This document shows positions 63,741-64,000 of a DNA stretch of 64,000 nucleotides, piece after piece. The stretch spans positions 19,163,001 to 19,227,000 of the forward strand of contig OX335653.1 in NCBI GenBank assembly GCA_946894095.1. The letters run 5' to 3'. Origin of the DNA: Incurvaria masculella. Taxonomy: Eukaryota > Arthropoda > Insecta > Lepidoptera > Incurvariidae. Each line of letters starts with the position of its first letter. The stretch's first letter is position 1. A model generated the notes under the pieces. It had not been told where the DNA came from. It saw nothing but the letters and a program-made list of their open reading frames with translations, and made no database searches. A program made the translations under genes and the position numbers.

Positions 63741-64000
63741 ATATATGGAATTATGGTTGAAAATGGTACTGCGGGAATCGTTCCACATCGGCAGCCCCTG
63801 AAACAGTGAATAAAAAAATATTTCGTTCCGTTAAGACGTCGTAAATGCGATAACGATGGTGCGCCCGCCAGTTGCGGCGGTTTCGTCTCGCGCAGGTAAT
63901 GTATGTGGCAGTTTTACACGAAGGCATGTGTAATGGCCCGAAAGGGAACGCAGCCACGCTTCGGCGATCTAAGCTACGTGCGCGACGTGGATAAATCCCG
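63741..64000. other. Unassigned GC-richer end of window
   Basis: A minus-strand frame (63957 to 63751, possibly extending past the window edge) has RRNRRNWRAHHRYRIYDVL but no recognised domain. It may belong to an element continuing outside the window. Confidence 0.3.

Overview
The window looks like repeat-dense intergenic or heterochromatic DNA from a moth or butterfly. It is AT-rich. No multi-exon host gene can be supported. Nearly everything recognisable is transposable-element sequence of lepidopteran character: Helitrons with A/T target sites and a CTAG 3' end, TTAA-target MITEs, tRNA- and 5S-rRNA-headed SINEs, short (CGGA)n-bearing repeats, a hAT-type MITE, and a (CCTAA)n tract that matches the insect telomere unit. 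The assignment to Lepidoptera is an inference from repeat type, not from a marker gene.

The only substantial coding unit is a Ty3/gypsy-type LTR retrotransposon (16712-21477). It has 259-bp LTRs that differ at one base, a 4-bp AAAG target duplication, a primer-binding site resembling the complement of tRNA-Trp, a gag gene broken by a frameshift, and an intact 1042-codon pol (protease, RT, RNase H, integrase, GPY/F-like tail). It lies inside an older ~555-bp terminal-inverted-repeat element whose uninterrupted paralogue is at 31666-32224. The paralogue therefore supplies the empty site.

Region by region: 1-8.1 kb holds two TTAA MITE families, back-to-back SINEs and a Helitron (1973-3327) inserted exactly into a MITE; a 5'-truncated non-LTR ORF2 tail lies at 5149-5860. 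8-16 kb has decayed non-LTR tails, three (CGGA)n repeats and another TTAA MITE. 16.5-21.8 kb is the nested LTR element. 22-31 kb carries a TTAA MITE, a Helitron-like element split by a SINE, a 233-bp TIR MITE, a fold-back with a (CCTAA)6 loop, and a 64-bp tandem array. 31-39 kb has the TIR paralogue, an 87-bp tandem array, two further Helitron copies, a triplicated local repeat and a 273-bp MITE. 39-48 kb has a 45-bp-arm fold-back next to a 5S-derived SINE fragment, a perfect 105-bp triplication with an open frame, a hAT-type MITE with exact 8-bp TSDs, and an inverted pair of TTAA MITEs. 48-58 kb has a long featureless AT-rich stretch, a GC-rich patch, another non-LTR tail with poly-A, a 5S-headed SINE, a 172-bp higher-order array, a second inverted TTAA MITE pair and one candidate small ORF with strongly GC-biased third positions. 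58-64 kb is SINEs, three (CGGA)n repeats in a row and several short palindromic MITEs.

There is no operon-like cooperation. The elements interact as insertion layers: SINE into Helitron, Helitron into TTAA MITE, LTR element into TIR element, (CGGA)n repeat into SINE. These layers give relative ages. The most distinctive biology is a SINE body that occurs with two different Pol III heads (tRNA-like and 5S-like), together with a Helitron subfamily that carries a piece of the 5S-type SINE.
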